From positions 1 to 22,518 of IMG/VR virus record IMGVR_UViG_3300046820_001232: DNA of 22,518 bases. One strand, given 5' to 3'. The notes beneath the pieces were generated by a model. That model ran no database searches. It had not been told where the DNA came from and was given only the letters and a program-made list of their open reading frames with translations. Below are positions 1 to 6,734 of the stretch, piece after piece (the first letter of the stretch is position 1; each line of letters begins with the position of its first letter). This DNA is from a virus. The position numbers were made by a program, and so were the translations under genes.

Positions 1-2
1 AT

Positions 3-146
3 GTGGACCCACTAGAACTCCTATCCAATTTCTCTGAGTTGGGTATGGATATGACAGACGATCAGAGAGAAAAAGCCCAAGAAGTCATTATTCCAGTAAT
101 CATTGTTTCACAGGTTGCAAATGTAATGATTGGGATGAGGAGGTAA
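3..146 (+). CDS. 3' end of an unidentified gene (partial)
   Basis: An open frame runs from the left edge to a TAA at 144-146, giving the last 47 residues of a protein whose start lies outside the window. The tail is acidic in the middle (MDMTDDQREK) and then hydrophobic (VIIPVIIVSQVANVMIG), ending in two arginines. Its stop is one base before the ATG of the next gene, and the AGGAGG that serves that gene lies in its last codons, so the two are translationally linked. It may belong to the tail or lysis region, judging only from the membrane proteins that follow. No family is recognised. Confidence 0.6.
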   Translation: MDPLELLSNFSELGMDMTDDQREKAQEVIIPVIIVSQVANVMIGMRR

Positions 147-147
147 T

Positions 148-354
148 ATGAAAATAATCAAGAAGGTTGTAAAGGGATTCTTTACATGGCTAAAAGATGC
201 GGGAGTGGAAGTAATTGCACAAGCCTTTACTCTCCTAGGCTTCTTCATCGCATGGCTAACTTTGACGGGATCAGCCAGAGACATTGTTGGTATAGCAGTA
301 CTTGCAACAACAGTAATCTGGTTAATTACAATTCCGCTTAGAAAGGAAGACTAA
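148..354 (+). CDS. Small two-helix membrane protein, holin-like
   Basis: A 68-residue protein with a basic N-terminus (MKIIKKVVKG), two hydrophobic segments at about residues 22-38 and 45-62, and a charged end (RKED). An AGGAGG lies 4 nt before the ATG, so the start is well supported. The TAA shares its A with the ATG of the next gene. Size, topology and position in front of two more small membrane proteins fit a phage holin or holin-associated protein, but there is no specific motif. The CHAP lysin is 4.6 kb downstream, so the lysis assignment is inference. Confidence 0.6.
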   Translation: MKIIKKVVKGFFTWLKDAGVEVIAQAFTLLGFFIAWLTLTGSARDIVGIAVLATTVIWLITIPLRKED

Positions 355-581
355 TGAAAGATAAGGTAATTTATGTATTGGCTATTCTAGTAGGAATAGC
401 AATCATTACTGCCATTGTTGGTGATTACGTAACAGCAGCAATGGAAACTCAAGTAACCCATGAGCCTGTAGAAGTATCTGCAGAGGTAATGACATTAGTA
501 CAAACTGCTCTTGGAGGTCTCATTGGAATCATTGGTGGTTACTTTGGGGCAAAGGCAAATAATAAGGATAAGGAGGACTAA
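354..581 (+). CDS. Small membrane protein with two hydrophobic segments, holin-like
   Basis: A 75-residue protein beginning at the ATG that overlaps the previous stop (TAATG). Hydrophobic segments lie at about residues 5-27 and 48-66, separated by an acidic stretch (THEPVEVSAEV). The second is glycine-rich (GGLIGIIGGYFGAKA), and the C-terminus is highly charged (NNKDKED). This hairpin topology with a charged tail is common among phage holins. It is translationally coupled to the preceding gene and followed by another membrane protein 2 nt later. The holin role is inferred from topology and neighbours. Confidence 0.6.
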   Translation: MKDKVIYVLAILVGIAIITAIVGDYVTAAMETQVTHEPVEVSAEVMTLVQTALGGLIGIIGGYFGAKANNKDKED

Positions 582-582
582 C

Positions 583-867
583 ATGGCAACTAAAAAGGTA
601 GTAGAGGCTCCAAAGAAGGAGCATCCTCAAAAGGCTCTAACAAATATTCTGATGAGAATCGTAGCAGTATTCGCTGCTTCTGGCCTATCAGTACTTGGTG
701 CTGGTGCAGTAGTAGGAATTGATACAGTTCAGGCAGTATTACTAGCAGGATTACTAGGCGTAGCAACAGTCATCGAAAGACTGGCAAGGGCTTTTTTGGA
801 CGATGGAAAACTCACATTGGCAGAGATCAATGATGCGTTTAAGACGGTAGATAAAAAGGCTAATTAG
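583..867 (+). CDS. Membrane protein with charged ends, holin-like
   Basis: A 94-residue protein. The ATG at 583 is preferred to an in-frame upstream start at 511 because AAGGAGG lies about 7 nt before it and the frame then begins just after the previous stop. A lysine-rich N-terminus (MATKKVVEAPKKEHPQK) precedes two hydrophobic helices at about residues 25-45 and 49-68, then a charged tail (LARAFLDDGKLTLAEINDAFKTVDKKAN). The layout resembles holins of actinophages and the protein at 12895-13191. It closes the operon, as a hairpin and a new promoter follow directly. Confidence 0.6.
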   Translation: MATKKVVEAPKKEHPQKALTNILMRIVAVFAASGLSVLGAGAVVGIDTVQAVLLAGLLGVATVIERLARAFLDDGKLTLAEINDAFKTVDKKAN

Positions 868-883
868 TCATTCTTGACCTTAG

Positions 884-913
884 TTGACAGCCCTCTCTGG
901 GTAATGGTATACT
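884..913 (+). promoter_or_regulatory. Sigma70-type promoter for the Ntn hydrolase gene
   Basis: TTGACA at 884-889 and TATACT at 908-913 with an 18-nt spacer. Initiation would fall near 920, leaving a leader of about 25 nt with a GAGAGGG ribosome site before the ATG at 945. The -35 box and spacer overlap the left arm of the hairpin at 889-938. Confidence 0.75.
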
Positions 914-938
914 TGATTATATCTATCTAGAGAGGGCT
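889..938 (+). terminator. 10-bp inverted repeat, probable terminator or attenuator
   Basis: AGCCCTCTCT at 889-898 is perfectly complementary to AGAGAGGGCT at 929-938, with a 30-nt loop and a short T run (938-941). In RNA reading through from upstream, the right arm, which carries the GAGAGGG ribosome site of the next gene, would be paired. RNA starting at the internal promoter lacks the left arm. The long loop and short T run make termination less certain than the pairing itself. Confidence 0.55.
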
Positions 939-944
939 TTTGCC

Positions 945-1469
945 ATGACTTGTATTGCAGTAGTAAAACATGAAGATAAAATCTACATGGCAGGAGATCG
1001 TGGTGCCTCAGATGATGGTACTATTTTAGCATTAGATGCACCAAAAGTTTGGAAAATTGGTCCATACCTTATTGGGTATGCAGGTGCAATGGACGGAGAA
1101 AGAATCCGTTATAACTTTAAGCCAACTGCTCCCAATATTAAAGACACAGATAAGTTTATGCAAACAAAATTTGTAAAAGAACTTCGTGAATTCTATAATG
1201 AATTTTGGGTGGACACATCAAAAGACGGAGACCTTGGTTTGATCATTGCAGTTCGTGGTGAAATTTACGAACATAGTTCTGCAGACATGTCTTTATCTAA
1301 ATACACACTTCCTTATCTTGCTATGGGTTCGGGAGCAGAGTATGCTCTTGGAGCACTTCATGCAACAGATAAACAAAAGAATGCACGAAACCGTGTGGTT
1401 GCAGCAGTAAATGCAGCAATTAAATTTAGCCCATCTTGCATGGGTCCAGTTGACATCGTTAGCCTTTAA
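945..1469 (+). CDS. Proteasome-beta/HslV-like Ntn hydrolase (T1 peptidase fold)
   Basis: A 174-residue protein that resembles beta-type proteasome and HslV subunits. Removal of Met1 would expose Thr1 as the nucleophile (MTCIAVV). In mature numbering the partners fall exactly where this family has them: Asp17 in MAGDRGAS and Lys33 in DAPKVWKIG. A GSG turn follows (LAMGSGAEYALGAL), where the family has its conserved Ser/Gly loop. There is no propeptide and no alpha-subunit gene nearby, so it would act alone or as a self-assembling ring, like the Anbu and BPH proteins. It has its own promoter at 884-913 and lies 211 nt before a secreted subtilase gene. Fold and catalytic residues are well supported; the substrate is unknown. 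Confidence 0.8.
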   Translation: MTCIAVVKHEDKIYMAGDRGASDDGTILALDAPKVWKIGPYLIGYAGAMDGERIRYNFKPTAPNIKDTDKFMQTKFVKELREFYNEFWVDTSKDGDLGLIIAVRGEIYEHSSADMSLSKYTLPYLAMGSGAEYALGALHATDKQKNARNRVVAAVNAAIKFSPSCMGPVDIVSL

Positions 1470-1478
1470 GGATATAAT
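1450..1478 (+). promoter_or_regulatory. Consensus promoter giving a leaderless mRNA
   Basis: TTGACA at 1450-1455, a 17-nt spacer and TATAAT at 1473-1478, a perfect sigma70-type promoter. The ATG at 1485 is separated from the -10 by 6 nt, so its A is the expected +1. The -35 lies within the coding end of the hydrolase gene. No Shine-Dalgarno site is present. Confidence 0.85.
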
Positions 1479-1484
1479 TATAGT

Positions 1485-1679
1485 ATGAACGAAGAGTTAT
1501 CAGTAGAAGAACAAGAGTTCGGTATTTGGATTACAAATGGAATTGAGCGGGGATGGATTACAGAACCGTATTGCAATACTCATGACGGTGGATACCAATA
1601 CATGAGCGAAGAAGAGATTGAAGAGTGGGACCAAGGTGGAGACCCATGTTGTCATGTCGTCAGATTGATGATATCGTAA
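1485..1679 (+). CDS. Small acidic Cys/His protein, function unknown
   Basis: A 64-residue acidic protein (MNEELSVEEQEFG, then EEEIEEWDQGGD). Cysteines and histidines occur as C30-x2-H33 and C55-C56-H57, a spacing that could bind zinc. The type, with an N-terminal IxxGIxRGWI and a C-terminal DPCCHVVRL, looks like a hypothetical protein common in actinophages, but no function is recognised. The start is fixed by the leaderless promoter just upstream. The next frame begins directly after its stop, so it is probably cotranscribed with the subtilase. Confidence 0.7.
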   Translation: MNEELSVEEQEFGIWITNGIERGWITEPYCNTHDGGYQYMSEEEIEEWDQGGDPCCHVVRLMIS

Positions 1680-1695
1680 AATGAAAAGGAATACA

Positions 1696-2568
1696 ATGAA
1701 GAAGGCACTACTAGCAGGACTATCAGCAACACTTTTATTTTCGGTAATTGCACCAGCACAGGCAGAAGATCAAAAGGTTCTTGCCATTATTGACTCTGCT
1801 ATTAACTCTAACAACTTTCCATCAATTATTTATGAGGCTTGCTTTACAACTGTAAAGTCAAAGATTGTTTCACAAAATATGTCTTGCCCTAACGGAGAGT
1901 TGTTCATGGAAGGCAAAGGCTCAGCATCTGCACCATGGCCATCAGCAGTTAATAATGCTACATACCACGGAGACTCAATGGTAAAGTCTGCACTTACAGT
2001 AAATCCAGAACTAAAGATTGTCTTTGTTAGATTTAACGATGTAACAAGTATTGGAAATTCAAGGGGAGATGCTAAGGCACTTGCCCAAGCAATTGACTGG
2101 GTTTCAAAGAATGCTTCAAAGTACAGTATTGACGCTCTTTCAATTAGTCAGTCTTCGGTAAGTGCAGGGAACCTTGCTCTATGCTCAACAGACACGGTTA
2201 CTATTAACGCAGTGGCATCTTTAACTTCAAGCAATATTCCAGTTTTTGTTGCAACAGGTAATGATAAGCGACGAGATGTGGTTGGTTTTCCTTCCTGTGT
2301 GAGTGGCGTTATTGGTGTTGGAGCACTTGGCAATGCAACTCAACTAGAAACAGCAACAAATACAGGTCCTGGACTTGATATGGTTGCTCCTGGTAAGGTC
2401 AGCATTACCAAGTATAATGGATCCCCATTAGACACTGCTGGAAGTTCTGTAGCAACCGTAGTGTCAGCAGCATCATATGTAAACCGCAATACATTTAAGA
2501 CCTTTGTAGAGTATCTAAATGCTCTTCCAAAGATTTTGATTGGAACCGCAACATATATTCGTAATTAA
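1696..2568 (+). CDS. Secreted subtilisin-family (S8) serine protease
   Basis: The preferred start is the ATG at 1696, because AAAAGGA lies 5 nt upstream; an in-frame ATG at 1681 would add five residues. From 1696 it is 290 residues. A signal peptide (KKALLAGLSATLLFSV, ending APAQA-ED) is followed directly by the catalytic domain. Numbered from 1681, the triad is Asp38 (AIIDSAI), His96 (YHGDSM) and Ser256 (AGSSVAT), with the oxyanion Asn194 (ATGNDK). No prodomain is apparent between signal peptide and domain, so folding may need no intramolecular chaperone. The role is probably extracellular or at the cell surface, perhaps late in infection. Family assignment is firm; the target is unknown. 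Confidence 0.85.
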   Translation: MKKALLAGLSATLLFSVIAPAQAEDQKVLAIIDSAINSNNFPSIIYEACFTTVKSKIVSQNMSCPNGELFMEGKGSASAPWPSAVNNATYHGDSMVKSALTVNPELKIVFVRFNDVTSIGNSRGDAKALAQAIDWVSKNASKYSIDALSISQSSVSAGNLALCSTDTVTINAVASLTSSNIPVFVATGNDKRRDVVGFPSCVSGVIGVGALGNATQLETATNTGPGLDMVAPGKVSITKYNGSPLDTAGSSVATVVSAASYVNRNTFKTFVEYLNALPKILIGTATYIRN

Positions 2569-2602
2569 TAAAATGTCCTAGGCATGACTCAAAACTGCCC
2601 AT

Positions 2603-2675
2603 TGCCCTATAACTCAGATGGTAGAGTGCCGAACTGTTAATTCGGATGTCCCAGGATCGAGACCTGGTGGGGCAG
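2603..2675 (+). tRNA. tRNA-Asn (GTT)
   Basis: A 73-nt cloverleaf. The acceptor stem pairs TGCCCTA with TGGGGCA, with discriminator G. The anticodon stem CCGAA/TTCGG carries the loop CTGTTAA. The T arm CCAGG/CCTGG has the loop ATCGAGA, so T54 is replaced by A. CCA is not encoded. It stands alone between the subtilase and a -10 box, and is the only rightward tRNA in the window. Confidence 0.9.
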
Positions 2676-2684
2676 CAAATGGTG

Positions 2685-2690
2685 TATAAT
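2685..2690 (+). promoter_or_regulatory. Probable -10 box for the oxygenase/carbamoyltransferase unit
   Basis: TATAAT lies 10 nt after tRNA-Asn and 45 nt before the GTG at 2735, leaving a leader with AAAGGAG. No good -35 is seen in the tRNA sequence upstream, so the promoter is likely but not certain. Confidence 0.5.
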
Positions 2691-2734
2691 TGTTATATCA
2701 ATGTGCATTACATAAACAATAAAGGAGATAGACA

Positions 2735-3403
2735 GTGTTAAATTTAAATGGCCCGATGTTAAAGCCTAGCAAAGAGCATAAGTTTTTTGAAAAGTATTTA
2801 GATAACGATCTAGAAGAGTTATCAAAATTCTTAGAAAAGCAGTATGACTTAATTGAAAATGCAAAACTTGCTGGAGTTACATCAATGGAAAATGATCCAG
2901 GGTATTGGATTGATTCTAAAAGTCTGTCAACTGTAAAGTGGAGAGAGTATAACGTATTTCAGTTTTACCATTCATCAATCCATAAGTTGTATAAGGAAAT
3001 TGTAAATACTGTAAAAGAGGCATGTGAATATTACGAAGTAGACTTTGATAAGCAGCAGTATTATATCCAAGGATGGTTTAATATTAATAGTGTTGCAAAG
3101 GGCGGAAAGTTGAACTGGCATGATCATGGTGGACCATTTGCGCCTCATTTCCATGGGTATTACTGTGTCAACGCTGAACCATCAACAACGCACTACCAGA
3201 TTAACGATGGCTCAAATAGAATAGTTGAAAATATAAACAAGAACAACAGACTGATTCTTTCTGAAATGGGTCACCCACATGCTATGGGAGACTGGGAATG
3301 GGAAGGCTCTAGAATTACTATTGCCTACGATATTGAACCGCTAAGTTCTTTGCTTCGTGCTGGCAATTCTATCTCTGAGCAGCACTGGTTTCCATTGGTG
3401 TAA
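2735..3403 (+). CDS. 2OG-Fe(II) oxygenase-like protein
   Basis: A 222-residue protein starting at GTG, with AAAGGAG 8 nt upstream. The C-terminal half has the layout of phage 2OG-Fe(II) oxygenases of the PF13759 type: a metal-binding His cluster (LNWHDHGGPF, H129-D-H131), a following strand (FHGYYCVNAE), a distal His region (LSEMGHPHAMGDW, H180/H182) and a 2-oxoglutarate-binding Arg in SRITIAYDI (R193). The N-terminal 100 residues are helical and unassigned. It is the first gene of a unit with a carbamoyltransferase, which suggests hydroxylation followed by carbamoylation of the same group. That link is inference, and the ligand set should be treated as tentative. Confidence 0.65.
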   Translation: MLNLNGPMLKPSKEHKFFEKYLDNDLEELSKFLEKQYDLIENAKLAGVTSMENDPGYWIDSKSLSTVKWREYNVFQFYHSSIHKLYKEIVNTVKEACEYYEVDFDKQQYYIQGWFNINSVAKGGKLNWHDHGGPFAPHFHGYYCVNAEPSTTHYQINDGSNRIVENINKNNRLILSEMGHPHAMGDWEWEGSRITIAYDIEPLSSLLRAGNSISEQHWFPLV

Positions 3404-3404
3404 C

Positions 3405-3491
3405 ATGAAAAAAATAATAAAAAAAATTAAGATGTATTTTCTATTGAGGAAAATAAGAAAAAATGACAATACAGAAAAGTATATATACTAA
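3405..3491 (+). CDS. 28-residue basic peptide ORF
   Basis: An ATG one base after the oxygenase stop opens a 28-codon frame ending in TAA at 3489-3491, 9 nt before the carbamoyltransferase GTG. The product is strongly basic (nine lysines and two arginines) with a short hydrophobic stretch (KMYFLLRKI). Tight spacing on both sides supports translation, but the length and A-rich composition mean it could be chance. No function is assigned. Confidence 0.4.
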   Translation: MKKIIKKIKMYFLLRKIRKNDNTEKYIY

Positions 3492-3500
3492 GGATAAAGT

Positions 3501-4940
3501 GTGATAATCCTTGGTATTAATGAAACATCTCACGATGCATCTGTATCTTTAATCAAAGATGGAGAAATCCTATTTGCAGGGCATGCAGAAAGATATAGCA
3601 AACAAAAAAATGACTGGTATGTCAATAATAGTTTAATCAATGATGCTTTGTCATACGGTTTCCCTGATCAGATAGCCTACTATGAGAAGCCAATTCTAAA
3701 GGCCTCTAGGCTGCTTTTAAAGGGTGGTTCTGGTGATTGGATGCCTAGATATAATATAGAAAATATGTTTGGAAGGCCAGTTCCAACCAAATCATTTAAA
3801 CATCATTATTCCCACGCTTGCGCTGGGTACTATACAAGCCCATTTAACGATGCCGTAGTTGTAGTTCTAGATGCAATAGGAGAATACAACACATCAACAA
3901 TTTGGACAGGTGAAGGCGATAAACTTAAACTCAAATTTAAACAAAACTATCCAGTTAGTTTTGGATTATTCTATTCTGCATTTACAGATCTAATTGGACT
4001 TATGCCAAACCAAGAAGAATATATCATGATGGGGATGGCAGCCTACGGAGACTGGAAGAGATACTATAAAGAAGTAGATGAGTATTTTCCAAATTATCAT
4101 ACTCAAAAGTACAACTTTCATAAGGGAATCCACGACTGGGGTATTCCAATAACAGAGCAAGATAAGTTTGATATTGCAGCAGCGGTGCAGGTTGTTTATA
4201 CAACAAGGCTCATGGAGTTTATGAGTATGGCAAAGATAATTACAGGCAAAAAGAACCTTGTATTTATGGGTGGCTGTGCATTAAACTCATCTGCCAACAC
4301 ATCTTTATGGAATATATTTGACATGATTTGGATAATGCCAAATCCAGGAGATGCTGGAAGTTCTTTGGGAGCAGCAGCAGCGCTATATGGAAAGCATATT
4401 GAATGGAAGACCCCGTATCTTGGTTATGATCTTGGTGGAGAGTATCCTATTCAGAAAATTGTTGACGGTATATTGAAAGATGGAATCGTAGCAGTAGCAA
4501 CAGGTAGGGCTGAATATGGTCCAAGGGCTTTAGGCAATAGAAGTATCCTTGCAGATCCAAGAGATCCACTGATAAAAGACAAGGTAAACAGAATTAAGCA
4601 AAGAGAATTATTTAGACCATTTGCTCCTGTTGTTTTGGCTGATCATGCACACAAATGGTTTGATATGGATTTTGATAGCCCATACATGCAATATACTGTA
4701 AAGTGTTTACAGCCAGAAAAGATTCCTTCTGTGGTACATGAGGATGGCACCTCTAGAGTCCAGACAGTTACAAGAGAGCAGCACCCAGGACTATACAGGG
4801 CTATTAATAAGTTTTATCTTCAGACTGGTGTGCCAGTTCTTTTGAATACTAGTCTTAATATAAAAGGTCAGCCATTACTAAACGATGAGCAGGATATTTT
4901 AAAATGGGAAAAAGAGTATAGTTTTACAATATGTAAGTAA
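3501..4940 (+). CDS. NodU/CmcH/TobZ-type carbamoyltransferase
   Basis: A 479-residue enzyme that should transfer a carbamoyl group from carbamoyl phosphate, through carbamoyl-AMP, to a hydroxyl. The N-terminal domain shows the family motifs: ILGINETSHDAS (H11), HHYSHACAGYY (101-111), VVLDAIGEY, EYIMMGMAAYG, the nucleotide-binding FMGGCALNSSAN (255-266) and NPGDAGSSLGAAA. The C-terminal domain has AEYGPRALGNRSILADPR (337-354), FRPFAPVVL and PVLLNTSLNIKGQP. It is shorter than the usual 530-600 residues but keeps both domains. The start is GTG with a weak ribosome site. The acceptor could be a modified base, a cell-wall sugar or a small molecule; pairing with the upstream oxygenase suggests the hydroxyl is made in the same unit. 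Confidence 0.88.
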   Translation: MIILGINETSHDASVSLIKDGEILFAGHAERYSKQKNDWYVNNSLINDALSYGFPDQIAYYEKPILKASRLLLKGGSGDWMPRYNIENMFGRPVPTKSFKHHYSHACAGYYTSPFNDAVVVVLDAIGEYNTSTIWTGEGDKLKLKFKQNYPVSFGLFYSAFTDLIGLMPNQEEYIMMGMAAYGDWKRYYKEVDEYFPNYHTQKYNFHKGIHDWGIPITEQDKFDIAAAVQVVYTTRLMEFMSMAKIITGKKNLVFMGGCALNSSANTSLWNIFDMIWIMPNPGDAGSSLGAAAALYGKHIEWKTPYLGYDLGGEYPIQKIVDGILKDGIVAVATGRAEYGPRALGNRSILADPRDPLIKDKVNRIKQRELFRPFAPVVLADHAHKWFDMDFDSPYMQYTVKCLQPEKIPSVVHEDGTSRVQTVTREQHPGLYRAINKFYLQTGVPVLLNTSLNIKGQPLLNDEQDILKWEKEYSFTICK

Positions 4941-4941
4941 A

Positions 4942-4950
4942 TGGTATAAT
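4942..4950 (+). promoter_or_regulatory. Extended -10 promoter for the lysin operon
   Basis: TGG followed by TATAAT (4945-4950) matches an extended -10. The -35 region (TTTTAC) is poor. Initiation near 4957 leaves a 20-nt leader containing AAGGAGG at 4964-4970 before the ATG at 4977. Confidence 0.65.
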
Positions 4951-4976
4951 AGATATGTCTTTGAAGGAGGCAGATT

Positions 4977-5591
4977 ATGGCAGCAAAAGGAAGTTTAGAA
5001 GCAATCATTGAGGTTGCAAAGAAGGAAGTGGGCACAATTGAAGGCCCAAAAGATAATGAAACAAAGTACGGCGCTTGGATTAAGGTAAACTTCCAGCCAT
5101 GGTGCCAGTCATTTGTTTCTTGGTGTGCATTTACAGCAGGGGTAAAGTCATTCCCTAAGTCAGCGTCAACAGTAGCAGCAGCAGACTGGTTTAAGAAGGC
5201 TGAGCGTTGGTCAGATGCTCGCAATGATGATCCACAGCCAGGAGACTGGATTTATTTTGATTTTCCAGAAGATGGTGTAAATCGTATTTCACATGTTGGT
5301 CTTTGCATTAAGAACAACGGAGATGGAACTATCCAAGTTATTGAGGGAAATACTTCAGGAACTGCTAAGGGAGATCAACGCAATGGCGGAATGTGCGTAG
5401 AAAAAACTCGTGGATATGTAAAGAATAATAAGAAGAAGTTGATGAATGCAGTAGTTGGTTGGGGTCGACCAGTCTATGCTGGAGAAGAAAGTGCTCCATT
5501 GCTAAATAAACTAGCAGCACCTGCACCCTCTACAGCAAAGACAGCAGCAAAGACAGTAGCAAAGAAGCCAGCAGTTAAGAAGGCAAAGTAG
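4977..5591 (+). CDS. CHAP-domain endolysin with Lys/Ala-rich tail
   Basis: A 204-residue cell-wall hydrolase. The CHAP catalytic residues are clear: Cys43 in PWCQSFVSW, His106 in ISHVGLCI and Glu123/Asn125 in VIEGNTSG. PGDWIYFDF (88-96) is the usual strand before the His. The domain ends near residue 168 (GWGRPVYAG). A low-complexity tail rich in Ala, Pro and Lys (residues 180-204) follows, like those of actinobacterial DNA- or wall-associated proteins; it may help binding to the anionic envelope. AAGGAGG lies 6 nt before the ATG. The next gene begins at the base after its stop, and that gene is a small membrane protein. Confidence 0.85.
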   Translation: MAAKGSLEAIIEVAKKEVGTIEGPKDNETKYGAWIKVNFQPWCQSFVSWCAFTAGVKSFPKSASTVAAADWFKKAERWSDARNDDPQPGDWIYFDFPEDGVNRISHVGLCIKNNGDGTIQVIEGNTSGTAKGDQRNGGMCVEKTRGYVKNNKKKLMNAVVGWGRPVYAGEESAPLLNKLAAPAPSTAKTAAKTVAKKPAVKKAK

Positions 5592-5798
5592 ATGGAATCA
5601 ACAAAGAGAACACTACTAAAAACAGCAAGTTGGGAAACCTTCCACCTAGTTGGTGTTGCTGGAGTAATTTATCTTTTTACTGGCGAATGGGAGTATGCTT
5701 CTCTTGGAGCACTGCTTTATATTGGTTGGGAAGCGATTGGATATTTTATCCATGAAAGAGTATGGGCTAACATTCCCCCAAAGGTTAAGGTGAAGTAA
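5592..5798 (+). CDS. DUF2061 family membrane protein (copy 1)
   Basis: A 68-residue protein. SWETFHLVGVAGVIYLFTGEWEYASLGALLYIGWEAIGYFIHERVW, here described by its parts SWETFH, FTGEWEYASLGA and YFIHERVW, matches the DUF2061 pattern of an N-terminal K(T/S)xSWR, two membrane helices and a closing HERxW. It starts immediately after the lysin stop and its own stop overlaps the next ATG (TAATG). Two more copies lie at 7848-8051 and 8048-8251. The family function is unknown; closeness to the lysin suggests, but does not show, a lysis role. Confidence 0.75.
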   Translation: MESTKRTLLKTASWETFHLVGVAGVIYLFTGEWEYASLGALLYIGWEAIGYFIHERVWANIPPKVKVK

Positions 5799-5905
5799 TG
5801 CGTATTAAGATAATTAGGTTTGTGGTAAAGGCATTAGGATATGAGTGGGGCGGGGATAAACTAAACCTTCCATATTGGACCGTGAAAGAAAAGAAAAAGA
5901 AGTAA
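5798..5905 (+). CDS. 35-residue basic protein
   Basis: The frame begins at an ATG overlapping the previous stop (TAATG) and ends in a TAA that overlaps the next ATG in the same way. A reading frame coupled at both ends is very likely real despite its size. The product starts MRIKIIRFVVKALGYEWGG and ends in an alternating Lys/Glu then poly-Lys run. No family is recognised. Confidence 0.7.
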   Translation: MRIKIIRFVVKALGYEWGGDKLNLPYWTVKEKKKK

Positions 5906-6090
5906 TGCCAATATACGAATACAAGTGTGATTGTAACAATCAAATTGTTCCATTCAATACCAGTATTGCAAACTACAAAGAGACTTACCCTTGTGGTGAG
6001 TGTGGCGCAGACATGAAAAGGCACTACACTCCCATAGGGGCTCAGTTTACTGGTTCAGGATTTTATAGCACAGATAATAGGGGAAAATGA
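5905..6090 (+). CDS. FmdB-type zinc-ribbon protein
   Basis: A 61-residue protein beginning MPIYEYKCDCN, the typical start of FmdB-family zinc ribbons, with a second cysteine pair in YPCGECGADM and the family's ending QFTGSGFYSTD. The first pair is CxC rather than CxxC. The ATG at 5905 overlaps the previous stop and is preferred to an upstream in-frame start at 5875 that lies inside the previous gene. Its TGA overlaps the next ATG (ATGA). FmdB-like proteins are proposed transcriptional regulators, but the role here is unknown. Confidence 0.8.
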   Translation: MPIYEYKCDCNNQIVPFNTSIANYKETYPCGECGADMKRHYTPIGAQFTGSGFYSTDNRGK

Positions 6091-6698
6091 TAACTAAAAT
6101 ACCAGAAGGACAGATATGCCAGGCATTTGATCCAAAAATGAACTTGCATCCAGATATTCTAAAATCACATGGGGTTACTCAGAATGCTAATTCTTCTTGT
6201 TTAACTCAGGCATATGTTTATGTAGAGGGAAAGCACGGGAAAAAATTCCTTTGCGACTATCATTATTACTATGAACTATATATGAATAAGCAAGGATACT
6301 CTGCTCCTGGAAGTTCTTGGGAAGATATTCAACATTTTATCATAGACGAAACAGAAAGAGTAAAGGAAACATTTGCAAAGAATGTTACAACTACTGAGAC
6401 GCTGGGCCATAAATGTTCTCTAATAAATTCTTTTAACAAAAGTCATGGTTGTACGGCTGAGGCCTTTGTAAAGGTAAACCCAATCAAAATGGTCAGTGGC
6501 AAAATAAACTTTACTGTATTCAAAGATGGAAACGATATTACAAAAGATATTTTTTATTGTAATTTTCATTTTAGAAGAGAGTATCACAGATACTATAATA
6601 ATGGCGTTGTCTATGAAGACTATCACAAAATTCTAGACGAAAGATCTAGGATGACAGTTACACTTGCCGAAGAAGCAGCAAATTTAACTTATGTGTAG
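6087..6698 (+). CDS. Tandem Cys/His-domain protein related to DUF7455
   Basis: A 203-residue protein built of two similar halves. Half one has C11, C38, C56 and H59 (SSCLTQAYVYV, KFLCDYHYYY); half two has C110, C122, C158 and H161 (HGCTAEAFVKV, IFYCNFHFRR). Each half resembles the next gene's domain (SCTAEALVQV, LFCGHHYNK), which matches actinobacterial DUF7455, so this is probably an internal duplication with an insertion between the first two cysteines. Each half probably binds one zinc. It starts at the ATGA overlap with the FmdB gene. Function unknown. Confidence 0.65.
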   Translation: MITKIPEGQICQAFDPKMNLHPDILKSHGVTQNANSSCLTQAYVYVEGKHGKKFLCDYHYYYELYMNKQGYSAPGSSWEDIQHFIIDETERVKETFAKNVTTTETLGHKCSLINSFNKSHGCTAEAFVKVNPIKMVSGKINFTVFKDGNDITKDIFYCNFHFRREYHRYYNNGVVYEDYHKILDERSRMTVTLAEEAANLTYV

Positions 6699-6705
6699 GT
6701 CTGCC

Positions 6706-6734
6706 TTGACATCTTGGACAGATTGGTGTAGAAT
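6706..6734 (+). promoter_or_regulatory. Sigma70-type promoter for the DUF7455-like gene
   Basis: TTGACA at 6706-6711, a 17-nt spacer and TAGAAT at 6729-6734. Initiation near 6741 leaves a leader of about 32 nt before the ATG at 6773. This excludes the in-frame TTG at 6734 as the start for this transcript. Confidence 0.75.

Noticed and set aside
511-582. Longer start for the membrane protein at 583
   Set aside because: It would overlap the preceding gene by over 70 nt, and AAGGAGG is placed for 583.
4868-5224. 118-codon leftward open frame
   Set aside because: It lies across the lysin promoter and the conserved CHAP codons on the other strand, has no family resemblance and no upstream signals.
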